NCBI RefSeq assembly: GCF_043641665.1
Contig: NC_092185.1
Location: 27,371,135-27,435,134 of the forward strand
DNA: 64,000 nt
Source: Enoplosus armatus
Taxonomy: Eukaryota > Chordata > Actinopteri > Centrarchiformes > Enoplosidae
Direction of reading: 5' to 3'
Shown: positions 35,506-47,205 of the stretch, in pieces
How the letters are laid out: each line of letters begins with the position of its first letter
How positions within the stretch are numbered: the stretch's first letter is position 1
The notes under the pieces: generated by a model
Database searches by the model: none
What the model saw: the letters and a program-made list of their open reading frames with translations, nothing else
Told to the model about the DNA's origin: nothing
Made by a program: the position numbers and the translations under genes

Positions 35506-38498
35506 ATGGCGCCACGGATGGCTGCCTCGGTCTGTTGGAGCGCATTGTTTTGCCTTGTTTTGTTTGTAAACAATGTTTTTTGTTTTGGTTCACGGAGCTC
35601 TTTCACCAGAGAAGAGCTCATGAACATCAGGGGAACATCTCCAGTGGATTTGTTTCCCGAATTTCTTGCACCTTTAACTGTTTTATGGGACATTCTGGTC
35701 AAAGGTGCTCTCACCTTTGCAGCTCTACGTCGACGTAGAGGGAAACGTGCCGGTGCGCTCGTGCGTCTTCGCCGGCGAGGACAACGCACACTGCTACCCG
35801 GAATATTTCTCTCTAACGTGTACTCACTGGGGAATAAGATGGACGAACTCCAGCTGCTGATGAGGAGAAACAAGGACTTTTATTCATCTGCTGTTTTGTG
35901 CTTCACGGAGACATGGCTGGGGGAAAGAACTCCCGACGCGGCGCTGCAGCTGGACGGATTCCAGCTTCTCCGTGCGGACCGCGACGCGCACCTCTCCGGC
36001 AAAACAAAGGGTGGAGGTATTTGTTTCTACATCAACAGCAGCTGGTGTAACGACGTGACAGTGATCCGACGGCATTGCTCTCCTTCCCTGGAAACTTTTT
36101 TCATAAACTGTAAATCCTACTACTGCCCGTGTGAGTTCGCTTCATTCATTCTGGTCGGTGTTTACATTCCACCGGAGGCCAACGTGCAGGACGCACAACG
36201 CGCACTCGCCGACCAGATACTGGAAACGGAGCAGACCAACCCAGACTCCTTAGTTATTGTCCTCGGTGACTTTAACAAAGGTAACCTCAGACACGAACTC
36301 CCAAAATACAAACAGTTTATTAAATGCCCCACCAGGGAGGGGAACACTCTGGATCACTGTTACACCACAGTCAGTAACGCTTTTCACGCCGTCACCCGCA
36401 CTGCACTGGGACACTCTGACCACGACATGGTCCACCTGATTCCCACATACAGGCAGAAATTAAAACTTTCTAACCCTGTTGTGAGAACTTCGAAGAAGTG
36501 GACCAGTAAAGCTGCAGAGAACCTGAAGGCGTGTTTGGACTGTACTGACTGGGATGTTTTCAGGACTGCTACCAACAGTCTGGATGAGTACACAGAGGCT
36601 GTGACTTCATATATCAGCTTCTGTGAGGACTGCTGCGTACCAACTCGGACCAGGGTGAGTTACAACAACGACAAACCCTGGTTCACAGCAAGACTGCGAC
36701 AGCTGAGGTTGGAAAAGGAAGAGGCGTTTAAGAGTGGCAACAGAGCAGAGTTTAAGGAAGCCAAGTACAAGTTTAGCAAGGCGGTGAGGGAAGCTAAACG
36801 ACTGTACTCAGAGAGACTACAAGACCAGTTCTCCTCCAACGACTCTGCTTCTGTGTGGAGGGGGCTCAGGCAGGTCACCAACTACAAGCCAAGAGCCCCC
36901 AACTCTGCTAGCGACCGACGCCTCGCCAACAGCTTCAACGACTTCTACTGTCGCTTTGAAAGACAATGGGACAGTCCTGACACCATCCCCCACACCATCA
37001 CCCACCAGCTCCAGCCCAACAGCCCCAACCCCCTCATCACACCTGGGGCTGAACTCTCACACCTCCTACCACCACAGCTGCCCCCCACAGCGCCCCCCAC
37101 TCCTCCAGCATCGACACCTCTGTCTGTCCTTGAAAGAGATGTGAACAGACTCTTCAAGAGACAAAACCCGCGTAAAGCTGCTGGACCAGACTCCATCTCC
37201 CCATCCTGCCTGAAGCGCTGCGCCGATCAGCTGTCTCCGGTGTTCACGGACATCTTCAACACCTCACTGGAGACATGCCACGTGCCAGCCTGCTTCAAGG
37301 CCTCCACCATCATCCCCGTCCCCAAAAAACCAGGGCCCACAGGATTAAATGACTACAGACCCGTCGCCCTGACCTCTGTGGTCATGAAATCATTTGAACG
37401 CTGGTCCTGTCCCACCTCAAATCCATCACAGACTCTCTGCTGGACCCCCTGCAGTTCGCCTACAGAGCCAACAGGTCTGTAGACGACGCCGTCAACCTGG
37501 CTCTACACTTCATCCTCCAGCACCTGGACTCCGCAGGATCCTACGCCAGGATCCTGTTTGTGGACTTCAGCTCTGCCTTCAACACGATCGTCCCGGCTCT
37601 TCTTCAGGACAAGCTCTCCCAGCTGAACGTGCCTGACCCCACCTGCAGGTGGATCACAGATTTCCTGTCTGACAGGAAGCAGCACGTGAAGCTGGGGAAA
37701 CACGGCTCAGATTCGCGGACGATCAGCACCGGCTGCGTTCTTTCTCCCCTACTCTTTTCCCTCTACACCAACAGCTGCACATCCAGTCACCAGTCTGTCA
37801 AGCTCCTGAAGTTCGCGGACGACACCACCCTCATCGGACTCATCTCTGGAGAGGATGAGTCTGCCTACAGGTGGGAGATTGACCACCTGGTGACCTGGTG
37901 CAACAGCAACAACCTGGAGCTTAACGCTTCAAAGACAGTGGAGATGGTTGTTGACTTTAGGAAGAGCGCAGCCCCACCCGCCCCCATCACCCTGTGTGAC
38001 TCTCCAGTGGACACTGTGGAGTCCTTCCGTTTCCTGGGCTCCATCATCAGCCAGGACCTCCGGTGGGAGCTGAACATCAGCTCCCTCATCAAGAAAGCCC
38101 AACAGAGGATGTACTTCCTGAGGCAGCTGAGGAAGTTTAACCTGCCACAAAAAATGCTGGTTCACTTCTACACTGCCATCATAGAGTCCATCCTCACCTC
38201 CTTCATCACCGTCTAGTACGCTGCTGCCTCCACCAAGGACAGACGTAGACTGCAGCGTATCATCCGCTCTGCAGAGAGGGTGATCGGCTGCAACCTTCCA
38301 TCTCTTCAGGACCTGTACTCCTCCAGGACCCTGAGGAGAGCAGGGAAGATCGCTGCCGACCCCTCCCACCCCGGACACCATCTGTTCGACCCCCTCCCCT
38401 CTCCCTCTGGCAGGAGGCTGCGGTCCATCAGGACCAAAACCTCCCGCCACAAAAACAGTTTCTTCCCCTCTGCAGTCAACCTGACAAACTGTCACTGA
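35506..38498 (+). pseudogene. CR1-like ORF2 (endonuclease-reverse transcriptase), one frameshift and one stop
   Basis: Frame 1 (35506-37482) carries the endonuclease ([27 protein letters not shown]) and the start of reverse transcriptase (NDYRPVALTSVVMKSFER). A missing base near 37401 shifts to the frame of 37560-38216, with FVDFSSAFNTIVP, TGCVLSPLLFSLY, KFADDTTLIGLI and LNASKTVEMVVDFRK. A TAG at 38214-38216 interrupts where YAAAS follows; the frame resumes to the stop at 38496-38498 (DPSHPGHHLF, RHKNSFFPSAVNL). The catalytic FADD is intact. Confidence 0.92.
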
Positions 38499-38520
38499 CC
38501 CCCCCCCCCGCCCCCCCCCC
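38499..38520. repeat. C-run just after LINE ORF stop
   Basis: Eleven C, one G, ten C immediately after the ORF2 stop of the CR1-like LINE. Possible slippage site. Confidence 0.9.
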
Positions 38521-39157
38521 AGAACACAAACACAAGCTATACGTTATATTAACGTACATCACCCCTGTCCCCACTGCGTTACATTAACGCACCCACCCCC
38601 TACTGGACACTTTACTTTATTCTGGTCACTGCACTGTTGTTATTTATCTTATCTTATTTTTATTTTTATTCTTATTTTAGCTTTTATATTCTACTTATTT
38701 GTTATCAAAACAATAGCACCTTCAGACCACAGCAAATTCCTTGTAATGTATGTTACTTGGCAATAAACAGTTTCTGATTCTGATTTTGCTTCATGAATGA
38801 TTTAAACTTAGTTTGCCTCATACTTGCATGTGATTGGGATTGGGCAGGTGAATTTTGTCCCAAATCTCTAAAAAGGACAGATGTGTAAAGGTAAACCATC
38901 AGAAGGCCCTTTATACGAGAGACACTGCTGCACTAGTAAACTGGCTGATGATGCATGATGGGAGGGGGCAGGCAGAGATGACTAAACAAAAGGAATAATA
39001 AAGGGTTTCAGGACTTCATTCCAACTTGCGGTGACAGAGATTGCTGACCGAGGCACAGGCATTCAATAAGGAGGTGGGGGCTCTGCATCCCTGTACTGCT
39101 ACACGGGACTAATGACCACAAACAGATTTAGGGAATATTCAATGCACTGTATATAAC

Positions 39158-39230
39158 AATCAGAATCAGAAATCCTTTATTGAACCCAGGGGGAAATTGT
39201 ACAGTACTGGTGCTCCCATTCAAGCGTAGA
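39158..39230 (-). mobile_element. 3' tail of a second CR1-like LINE family
   Basis: The minus strand reads gaatgggagcaccagtactg, acaatttccccctggg and ttcaataaagg...tctgattctg. The same tail occurs in plus orientation at 62655-62742. Confidence 0.85.
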
Positions 39231-39248
39231 AAGCATCAATACATACAT

Positions 39249-39306
39249 GGGAACTGTTGGGTCTCTGTAATTACATTATAAAGAGTCGGTCTAGACCTGC
39301 TCTATT
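39249..39306 (+). mobile_element. L2 3'UTR fragment between two parts of the LINE
   Basis: Matches gggaactgttgggtctctgt, aagagtcggtctagacctgc and tctattt of the L2 3'UTR but in plus orientation and lacking the terminal 70 bp. It occupies the place where the reverse transcriptase of the flanking minus-strand LINE should be. Confidence 0.85.
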
Positions 39307-41345
39307 TGCGTAGACACGGTTGAGCAGGTAGATGATGGTGGAACTGAAGGGGGTCCAAGTGTGGCTTGACCATGGGCCGGAGCTGCACCAGGACGAGTCT
39401 CTCCAGAGTCTTCATGATGTGGGAGGTCAGTGCCACGGGTCTGTAGTCCTTGGAGCCACTGTGCGTCTTCGGCACAGGAACGAGCATGGGGACCCTCTGA
39501 AGACTCAGGCTCATGTTGAAGACATGGTGAAGTACTCCACATAGCTGGGGGGCACAGGCTTTAAGCACCCTGGGGCTGACACCATCAGTGAAGCACACTG
39601 TAGAGGTGACCGGTGGGGAGGGGTGGAGTCGTCAGGTTGAAGAGTGCCGTCAGCCTGGGGACTGGGGAACGAGGTGAGAGGAAAGCTCCCACAAGGGGGT
39701 GGGGGGCAGAGAGGAGCAGGAGGGGGAGGTGGAGGGGGGCAGAGCCCACAGTGTCAAATCTGTTGAAAAACAGATTCAGTTCATTGGCCCGGTCCACACC
39801 GCCTTCAACTCCTCTGCTGTTGGTTGGCCTGTAACCCGTGATGGTCCTCATTCCACTCCAGACCTCTCTGATGTTGTTCTGCTGGAGTTTCCACTCCAGC
39901 TTCCTCCTGTACTTCTCCTTAGCCTCCCTGATCTTTACCTTCAGTTCCCCCTGGATCGTTCTCACCTCCTCCCCGTTGCCAGCTCTGAAAGCCCTCTTCT
40001 TTGCATTCAGGATGGCCTTGATGTCCTTTGTCATCCATGGCTTGTTATTTGAATAACAATGAACAGTCCTTGCTGGGACAGTGGAGTCCACACAGAAGTT
40101 GATGTAGTCCGTGATGCACATGCATGTTTTGAGGTGACTGACTGGCAGGCACTCACTCTGTGAGCCGCATGGAGAGGACATTGATGGGCTCACAGAGTGA
40201 GTACCAGTCAGTCACCTCAAAACATCCCTGAAGTGTCTCATAACCTTCCTCCGACCATCTCCTCACTGTCCTTATGGTTGCAGACTGGCTCTTCACCAGA
40301 GGCACATAACAGGGGTTGAGGTGCACTAGGTTGTGGTCTGACCTACCCAGAGGGGGGAGGGGAGGGGAGCTGTGCTATGTATCCTTCACGTTAGCATACA
40401 GCAAGTCCAGGGTCCTCTCCTCTCTAGTAGGACAGCTCACATACTGAGTGAAGGTGGGAAGTGTCACCCGAATGCATTTGAGTCTGTAAACGGGCCATTG
40501 CGGAGTGAATGACGTCACACGCCAACGCCAGGTTGGCAGAGGGAGGGATGTAAACAATCACAACAACGTTATGTGAGAATTCCCTGGGCAAATAGTATGG
40601 CCTGAGTCCAACCGCCAACAATTCAATGTCCGGGCAACAGACACGATCCTTGATGGTGATGTGGAAGGATTGCACCACCTGTGGTTAACGAGAATGGCAA
40701 ACCCCCCTCCTTTACGTTTACCGCTCCCAGTGCAATCCCTGTCGGCCTGGATAGTCTGAAAGCCGTCGATGGATACGTCGTCATTGGAATGTTCTGGTGC
40801 AGCCATGTCTCCGTAAAGCACATTAAACTACACTCCCAGTACTCCCTCTGACTCCTGGCCAGCGCCGTTAGCTCATCCATCTTGTTTGCCAGCGATCTCA
40901 TATTGCCCATGATGAGAGAGGGGAGACACGGCTTATATCTCCATTTCTCCATAAGCCTCTGTTGTCTCTACCCACCTCTCTTCCCTCGTTGCTTCGTTCC
41001 TCCTCTGCATCCTCTGTGTGTTTTTCTCCAGATTTCAGCGGGGATCTCCAATGTTCTTGTCTCCAAGCCGGCCAGCTTCAGAGCGATCAGCTGATCTCTG
41101 GAGTAAACAATGCGGCCCAGAAGTTGTTGCGCGACTGTCCGATATTTGAATGAAAGTAATTCCAGAGTGAAAAAAAGTACCAGAACTCTCTCCACCAGCA
41201 TGTTTGGAGAGGGCGCAACTTCAAAAGTCAGTACTTTAAAACGTTCTGAGTTAAATAAGGAATAAAGGAGAAAAGTAAGAAAAAATAAGAAAAGAAACGG
41301 GAGCGACTGTAACAGGCTGCATGCACGGTCGGCACATGCGCACAT
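39307..41345 (-). mobile_element. Rearranged CR1-like LINE (5' half), broken ORF2
   Basis: Minus-strand frames in order: LIMGNMRSLANKMDELTALA and LMCFTETWLHQNIP (40623-40952), SIDGFQTIQADRDCTGSGKR (40558-40821), AVGLRPYYLPREFSHN and VYIPPSANLALA (40424-40678), CPTREERTLDLLYANV (40375-40557), DYINFCVDSTVPARTVHCY and VWSGMRTITGYRPTNSRGVE (39585-40193), then YRPVALTSHIMKTLERLVL (39302-39598). Several frameshifts separate them. The reverse-transcriptase palm is absent; the sequence breaks into an inverted L2 fragment. Confidence 0.88.
40125..40224. repeat. Fold-back inverted duplication within the LINE
   Basis: Arms 40125-40166 and 40187-40224 are inverted copies (tgttttgaggtgactgactg and cagtcagtcacctcaaaaca; actcactctgtgagcc and ggctcacagagtgagt) around a 20-nt spacer. 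They interrupt the ORF between the segments encoding DWYSLCEP and TDYINFC. Confidence 0.93.
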
Positions 41346-43776
41346 ATTCTAAAGTAGTAAGGGGTATAAGGGGGGAAAACAGAAATTGCTATATCATGAA
41401 TAGATCACCTGAATGAAATTGCAGACCAGCTGCTCATCGTTTGGTATTTTCCTTACACAGGTTTTACCTGAAGGGTGACCCACAGATGACATAGTCAAAC
41501 AATGGGAAAGATGTTTTCCTACTCTAAAGTTGCTTCAAGAACATGCAGGTTGGAGCCTCCAGTGATTTAATGTGTAGGAAAATAAAAAGAAAAAAAACAT
41601 GCATACATACATATACACACTACAGTAACTTCTGGTCTGAGAGTTTTACTTCTGCATCAAAAAAGACGAATTGGACGTGGCGTAACAAAAAGGGAGAGCA
41701 GCAAAGTTAGTGCCAGTTTATCAATAAGAGGTATGGATCCCAAGGCAAGTTTTGACACTGATGAGGTTGTAAATGTATATTCATATGCATATGACGGACC
41801 AGAGCTTTACACTACAGTATATACTACAGTATATATGTGAGCCTGATAGGTGTCCAAGAGACCAGGAACAGACCAGGATTGAAAGTCCGAAATTCACTTT
41901 TTGACTCACTGGCCAAGGGATGAAAAAATCCACCGGCCAAGCATATTTTTACCGGCCAAAAAGTTGGTAATTTTCAGGAAAGGTTAAGTATAAATTTATC
42001 TTTATCTTAAACTCTTCTCTAACACACACACATACCATCCTGTCTTGCAGTAGCACAGCTCACCAGTGGAATATCAACAGAGCAGCTGAATAGACTGAGG
42101 CCTTGTAAAGAGGCTGGTAGTCAGTAGGCATGAGCTTGTTTACCCACAGCTAGCATAGCTGCACCACTGGACTTGTTGCCCGGGGCCACTTGGTGAGTGT
42201 GTGTGAATTTCTGAATGAGAAAGGGAGCAAGTTTGAACAGACAGCTCAATGACAAGAGGCCCATTTCTGGGTAAGTCTTAAACTTTAAACTCTCTCTAGT
42301 TTGTTGCTTGTTTGTTTCTTGTTTCTTGCTATTCTATAAACCCTTTTCAGGCCTCGATGAGTAATTACTGTATTCAAGTTGCCTTTAAAAATGTCAAAAA
42401 GTGTCTGAAGTAAACGCTACTGCACTTTCTCAATAAACAAGGCAGTGTGTACCCTAGAATGGAGTTGTAGCGGCGAAGGTGAAGAAAAAATTAAAATGCT
42501 GGCAACAGAAGTATATACAGTATCTAGAGCATCACTTCTCTCTCTTCTTTTGATCAGCCAGTCAATTTAACACATCTAAACATTCTAACATGTAATTTGA
42601 CAAACAAGCTATTAGATCAAAAGCCTTTGGCTACCTAGCTGTCATTCATTCTTCCAATTATTCACTGTTGTATTATCAAACATTTACTTCAATGGAATGA
42701 TATTTTCAATGATAAAATAACTTAGTTATGACATTTCTTCCTATCCAAACAAAATGTAACATTGTAAATATCTCTGTGAAGGAGTCCGTCAGGTGTCTTT
42801 GAGATTGTCACGGTAGCCCTCTGCATACTAAGGCCCATCTCCAGGAAGAAGATAACAGGTGCACGTGGAACACCTACTATCTTTGTATGAAGATGGATCT
42901 GCTAAATGTTGTATATTTCAGATATGCATTTCCTTGCGTATTCCTATCAAATTATTGCATTTGCTGTAACATTACTGTGCAATACTGTCGTGAAATTGCA
43001 GGACTGAATGATAATCCTGGATCTGTGATCTGTATTGCTTCACTGCTGACGTCAACCCACTGCTTGTTGTTATAATCGTTGTACTGACATTAGGTGAGCG
43101 CAAAGTTTCTCCTTTATATGCTTTATTCACAGGTGTGAAGTGACCTGGATATGAAGTGTCCGGAGCACAGAAAATAATATAACGCTGGTTTCTAAAAAGA
43201 TAAGACAGAGCCCTCTCCATCTCTCTCCTCTCATTCCCTCTCCACTCTTAAAAACAAAATGCATATAGGGGAAACACTGCAAGGACATTTTCTGCTAGTG
43301 GGTCGCAAAGCATGAATTGACTGATTTGGGGAGTTAACACATTTTTAGTGATGAATGGCACAAAATGCACTACTGCATGGATCTGATGCTGTAAATTAAA
43401 TTTCAATATTCTTCAGTAGGACAGACTTATTTTCAGCAGTGTGTGCATGTATCCTGACCACAGTGCAACAGACAAAGTCTCTCAAGTTTATCTTGGTGAC
43501 AGGCCAACCTAAGCAACCCTGCAACCCTTCACATCTCATCATGTCTCTCATCATGTAAACAATGTTTATATATTGTCAAATCCTTAATGGTTATAGTAGT
43601 TTCAGTGAATCATGACAAATCATTGAAGTACATTACATTATTATTATTATTATATTATAGTACATTTAACAACACTCCCAAAATAAAATGAATAAAACAC
43701 TATTTTGACCATATTAGAGGAAAATATGAATTAAAATGGATTGCAGAATCAATCAGGTACCTGGGTATCAGCTTGT
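41346..43776. other. Intergenic, mostly unclassified
   Basis: No gene recognised. Holds a repeat with accggccaa words at 41895-41965 (related to 20285-20355) and the partner of 17847-17965 at 42645-42710. Confidence 0.4.
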
Positions 43777-43920
43777 CTAAAGGTATCACAGAATGACTTG
43801 ACCTTAATTATGGTCTCTTGAATGCACAGATACACCAGCATAGAGGGAAAGAAACTGAAAGTGACAGAAGGGGTGCATTGGCCACTTAATTAAGGTCAAG
43901 TCATTCTGTGATACCTTTAG
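43777..43920. repeat. Perfect 34-bp inverted repeat with 76-nt loop
   Basis: Arms at 43777-43810 and 43887-43920 are identical over 34 of 34 bases as reverse complements; they begin ctaaaggtatcacagaatga and end cttgaccttaatta. No coding potential. It could be a young miniature element or a recent inverted duplication; a transcribed hairpin is also possible. Confidence 0.97.
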
Positions 43921-44309
43921 CAGCGATGATACAACAGATAATTAATCACAAAATAAGATGGTAAACAAAGAGAACACGTGGACTGACATATTATTGAAAA
44001 CGTGGCTGGAGACAGTAAAATAGTTTGGGCTTAGTCGACCAAGTTTCCATTGGCTGGTTCGTCGCAGTTTGTGCGTTTCATGTCACGTCATGCCAATTCC
44101 ATATTTTCAAGAACCATGGATTCGAAAAGACGTGTGAATTTCAATGCTGCTAATGGGTTCCTGACTTTTGCATATGCAGTGAGCTTTTTACAGTCCATAA
44201 AAGTTGCACTTATCTGCCAGGACCTGCTACACAGACCTAATGTCACGTGATTTGTTATGCAGTACGTCAACAAAGCATGTGAGAAGAGACACTTCTGTTT
44301 ACATCCGGG

Positions 44310-44700
44310 CCCATGGCTGACCACAGCAAAGGCTCAAAAGTTTGGCTTAACGTTACTAACAAAAGATAACAACGCAGCAAAATGCAACACCTGCAGTAAG
44401 GACGTTTTGTGCAAGAGGGGAAGCGCCTCAAATATGATGAAGCATATACTTCAACACGGCGTGAATCTGAAGGAATGCACCGTGTTTGATGTGTTGTGGT
44501 CGCCCCGGAATACAGCTAACGTTAACATTAGCTACACAGTAACATTCACCTTTTATATAGAAGGTAAACGAATGATGTCTACAAATCATGCTAATGTATA
44601 TTTTCCTTAGATACGAGTTGAGAGAGCACCCCTCCACCTCCGGTTCTTCCCCAGAGACCCCCACTAGTACAGAAACTCTTTCAAAGATAAGTAAGGAGAA
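44310..44700 (+). pseudogene. hAT transposase N-terminal fragment with BED zinc finger
   Basis: From the ATG at 44313 the frame gives MADHSKGSKVWLNVTNK, then a one-base shift leads to DNNAAKCNTCSKDVLCKRGS and NMMKHILQHGVNL, a C-x2-C...H-type BED finger. After a possible intron (acceptor ttccttag near 44610) comes LREHPSTSGSSPETPTSTET. The core hAT transposase is missing. The sequence aatgatacccaactctagc near 44930 may be the element's 3' end. Confidence 0.7.
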
Positions 44701-44971
44701 AGTGGATGATTTGTGGTGAAGGGGTTATATTCCTTTACTATGCATTATTGCTATCTGGTTATTCACAGCAATAGCCATTGACTTTAGCCTCTAGACTTTT
44801 CCTGTCATGGCACATCAGAAACAGCTGAAAAATATTGGAATCGTAACCATGATTCAATAAGAATCAGATTCAATGAGCAGAATCAGAATTGGAATCGGAA
44901 CCTATGAAATTGAAATGATACCCAACTCTAGCCATATGACAAAAGCCTCGATGGCTTGTTCCCATGGAACA

Positions 44972-45266
44972 CAGGAGCTTTGGACAGCTGGGATGAGGTT
45001 TTCAGGCGTGGGGCGAGGGGACCCAGCAGGGAATGCTGGTGGGGAGCGGCACCAGATGGGCACCAGAACCGGAGCCAGGAGAATGGGCAATGGAACTGGG
45101 CTCAGCAGCCCCCCAGTGAACATGGCCGAACTGGGACAGAACACAGCCACCGAGACAGATGGAGGAGAGTTTGACGACAGGGAATACAGTACCAAGGTTA
45201 TTTACAGCGGCTCCGACCAGGACTCTGACTCCAGGGACGACAAAGACATGGCGGGGACAGGAGAGG
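44972..45266 (+). other. GC-rich open stretch, possible exon of unknown protein
   Basis: An unbroken frame of about 98 codons between acceptor-like cacag|GAG and donor-like GAG|GTGTGA. It encodes Gly/Arg-rich sequence followed by an acidic end (TETDGGEFDDREYSTK, SGSDQDSDSRDDKDMAG). Much richer in G+C than its surroundings. I do not recognise it; it may be internal transposon sequence. Confidence 0.25.
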
Positions 45267-45982
45267 TGTGAAGTGGGAGAGGAGTGAGAGGCAGGTCAGG
45301 TATTAGCCAGCGGAGGCCTGAGCAGGGGTTACGACGTGGTCAGCCCTAGCCAGGAGCCAAACCAGGCAAGAAACCCACCTCAGTCAACCACACAGTTATT
45401 GTTGGATTGATTTGTAAGTATACATCACCCATCGTGTTGATCGGTAAGTCTGTGAGTATTTGTTTCTGAGAAGGTATTTATTCCTGTATTTTGAAAAACG
45501 AGACTGTAATGTCATACTGTGTTGAAATAAATTAACCAAATGTTCAGTCTCCTTGCTGGTTGTTCCAACACATTCAGAATAATTACTTTTAAAAAGCAGA
45601 ATAATAATTGCTTTTGCTGTTACCATTGTCGTTACCAGGCAACTCATTATTACGGTTTTGTATTTCTCTGTAAAGTACCACAGTGTTAACAATGTTACTT
45701 ATAACGTTCTTTTTCCGCCCTGGAACTCAAACCATTTTCTGATATATATTTAAATAATGAAATTAATCTCATCAACGTGTGACAACTAGACGACTAATAG
45801 CTTGAACTAATGACTACTAGCCGACTACAAAAATCTTTGGATGGGGACAGCCCTAAAAATGATGTGGATTAGGTGATTCATCTTTACTGTTATGGTGGTG
45901 TGCTTACAATACGGTATTTGAAACAAATAGATCTGATAATAGATTTCAACTAGAGTTACCCTCTAATATAACCCTGTCCTTC

Positions 45983-46260
45983 ACAACCATCATGTCACTC
46001 ATGCTTATCACATCTGTTTGCTATGTTAGCAAGTTAGCTAGCCAGCTATAGTTTGTCAGTGCAGTCAGTAACGTTAAGCATCAGAGCATCTCTTCCATTC
46101 ATTCTGCAGCTCAGCAGATGACGGTGCGGTGATGGTTTGAGTCTGTTGAGCGTTGCCCTGTTGAGTGCAATGCTGGAAAGTAAATAAACAACGTCCCCAT
46201 ATTTTACTCTCCTGTGACAACCATCATGTCACTCATGCTTATCACATCTGTTTGCTATGT
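45983..46260. repeat. 44-bp direct repeat pair
   Basis: Positions 45983-46026 and 46217-46260 are identical (acaaccatcatgtcactcat, then gcttatcacatctgtttgct and atgt) and similarity continues into aagttagctagc with a 4-bp indel. A recent short-range duplication, offset 234 bp. Confidence 0.95.
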
Positions 46261-47059
46261 AAGTTAGCTAGCAAACCTTGTAGCTATTTTCATACCTTGT
46301 CAGTTGAGTGGAAGCTAATGTGTGAGCATCTTAGCCCATTCTGCCTATACATTATAACATTGATAGGAGTGTAACAGTAACGTTACATGACTTCACAAAA
46401 TAGTTTTGTTCAAGACAGTTTGGTGCGCCCTCCAAACCGAACAATTCCAGTTGTTGCATTTACCAAATGTAAATGTCTGGTTTTTCCACCGGATACGTTG
46501 AAAGTTTCCCCTGAACTTTTTTGCAGAGGCGCTGTTCATATCTTGACCCAGCAGCAGCCAACCATGAGTTTATGTTTGTGACCGTTATACATTAACAGCG
46601 AAATATTGCTAAAGATTATATTTTTTTCAAGAGTTCGATCCATTGAGATAATGGTTCAGAACAAAGCTGTGGCATAAATCTCAAAATGGCTTGATAGAGT
46701 AGAAAATCTTTGTAGAGAGGACATCAGACATTTTGTCAGTGGTTTCACTGTTTTTTTTGTATGTTATAAAGATAAATTCTTCATTACTGAAAATTAGGCT
46801 ATTTAGAATAGAATATAGAATAGAACATGCAGTGCATACTAGTTTGGTTCCAGCTCACATTTATAATTATATGTATATACTGTATATATATGAAGAATAT
46901 CTGCCGATATATCGATATCAGACTTTTTTACTCCCCAATATCGGTCTGGCTTTAGTTTACATAGAACACAAATGTGTTCTAGGACATTTTAAACTTTAAA
47001 ATTACAGTGTAAGTTTGAGGCATAGCCTACACTTACCTCATATGACACTGCCTACAACA

Positions 47060-47205
47060 GCTGATTTCTATGTAAAGGACTCGGGACAAATTTTCTGAGA
47101 AAACCCAAAGGAGGTGACGCCATGTGCCTTGCCCAAGCCTCTCCTCAGCTCCATGTTGAGCACCAAAAGTGTGCGACACTAGCTAAAATTAGCTTACAAA
47201 TGGAT
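47060..47205. repeat. Dispersed repeat with tgtaaaggactcgggaca, copy 1
   Basis: Shares tgatttctatgtaaaggact-type sequence, cagctccatgtt and agtgtgcgacactagcta with 56545-56745 in the same orientation. Probably a nonautonomous DNA element; ends not found. Confidence 0.65.

Larger units (their letters stand above)
35500..38785 (+). mobile_element. CR1/Rex1-like LINE, nearly full length
   Basis: Starts near ccaagatggcgcc (35501-35513), encodes an endonuclease and reverse transcriptase and ends in gttacttggcaataaacag then tttctgattctgatt. The 3' tail also occurs on the minus strand at 50216-50372. GC-rich against the AT-rich surroundings, as expected for a recent insertion. Assignment to the CR1/Rex1 group rests on motifs and tail. 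Confidence 0.9.

Noticed and set aside
35478..35873. Arg-rich minus-strand ORF
   Set aside because: Antisense shadow of the GC-rich start of the CR1-like LINE ORF.
37929..38495. 188-codon minus-strand ORF rich in Gly
   Set aside because: Antisense of the LINE reverse-transcriptase region, explained by its codon composition.
42887..43220. Short ORFs with a hydrophobic stretch
   Set aside because: Too short, no signal of conservation, both strands equally open.
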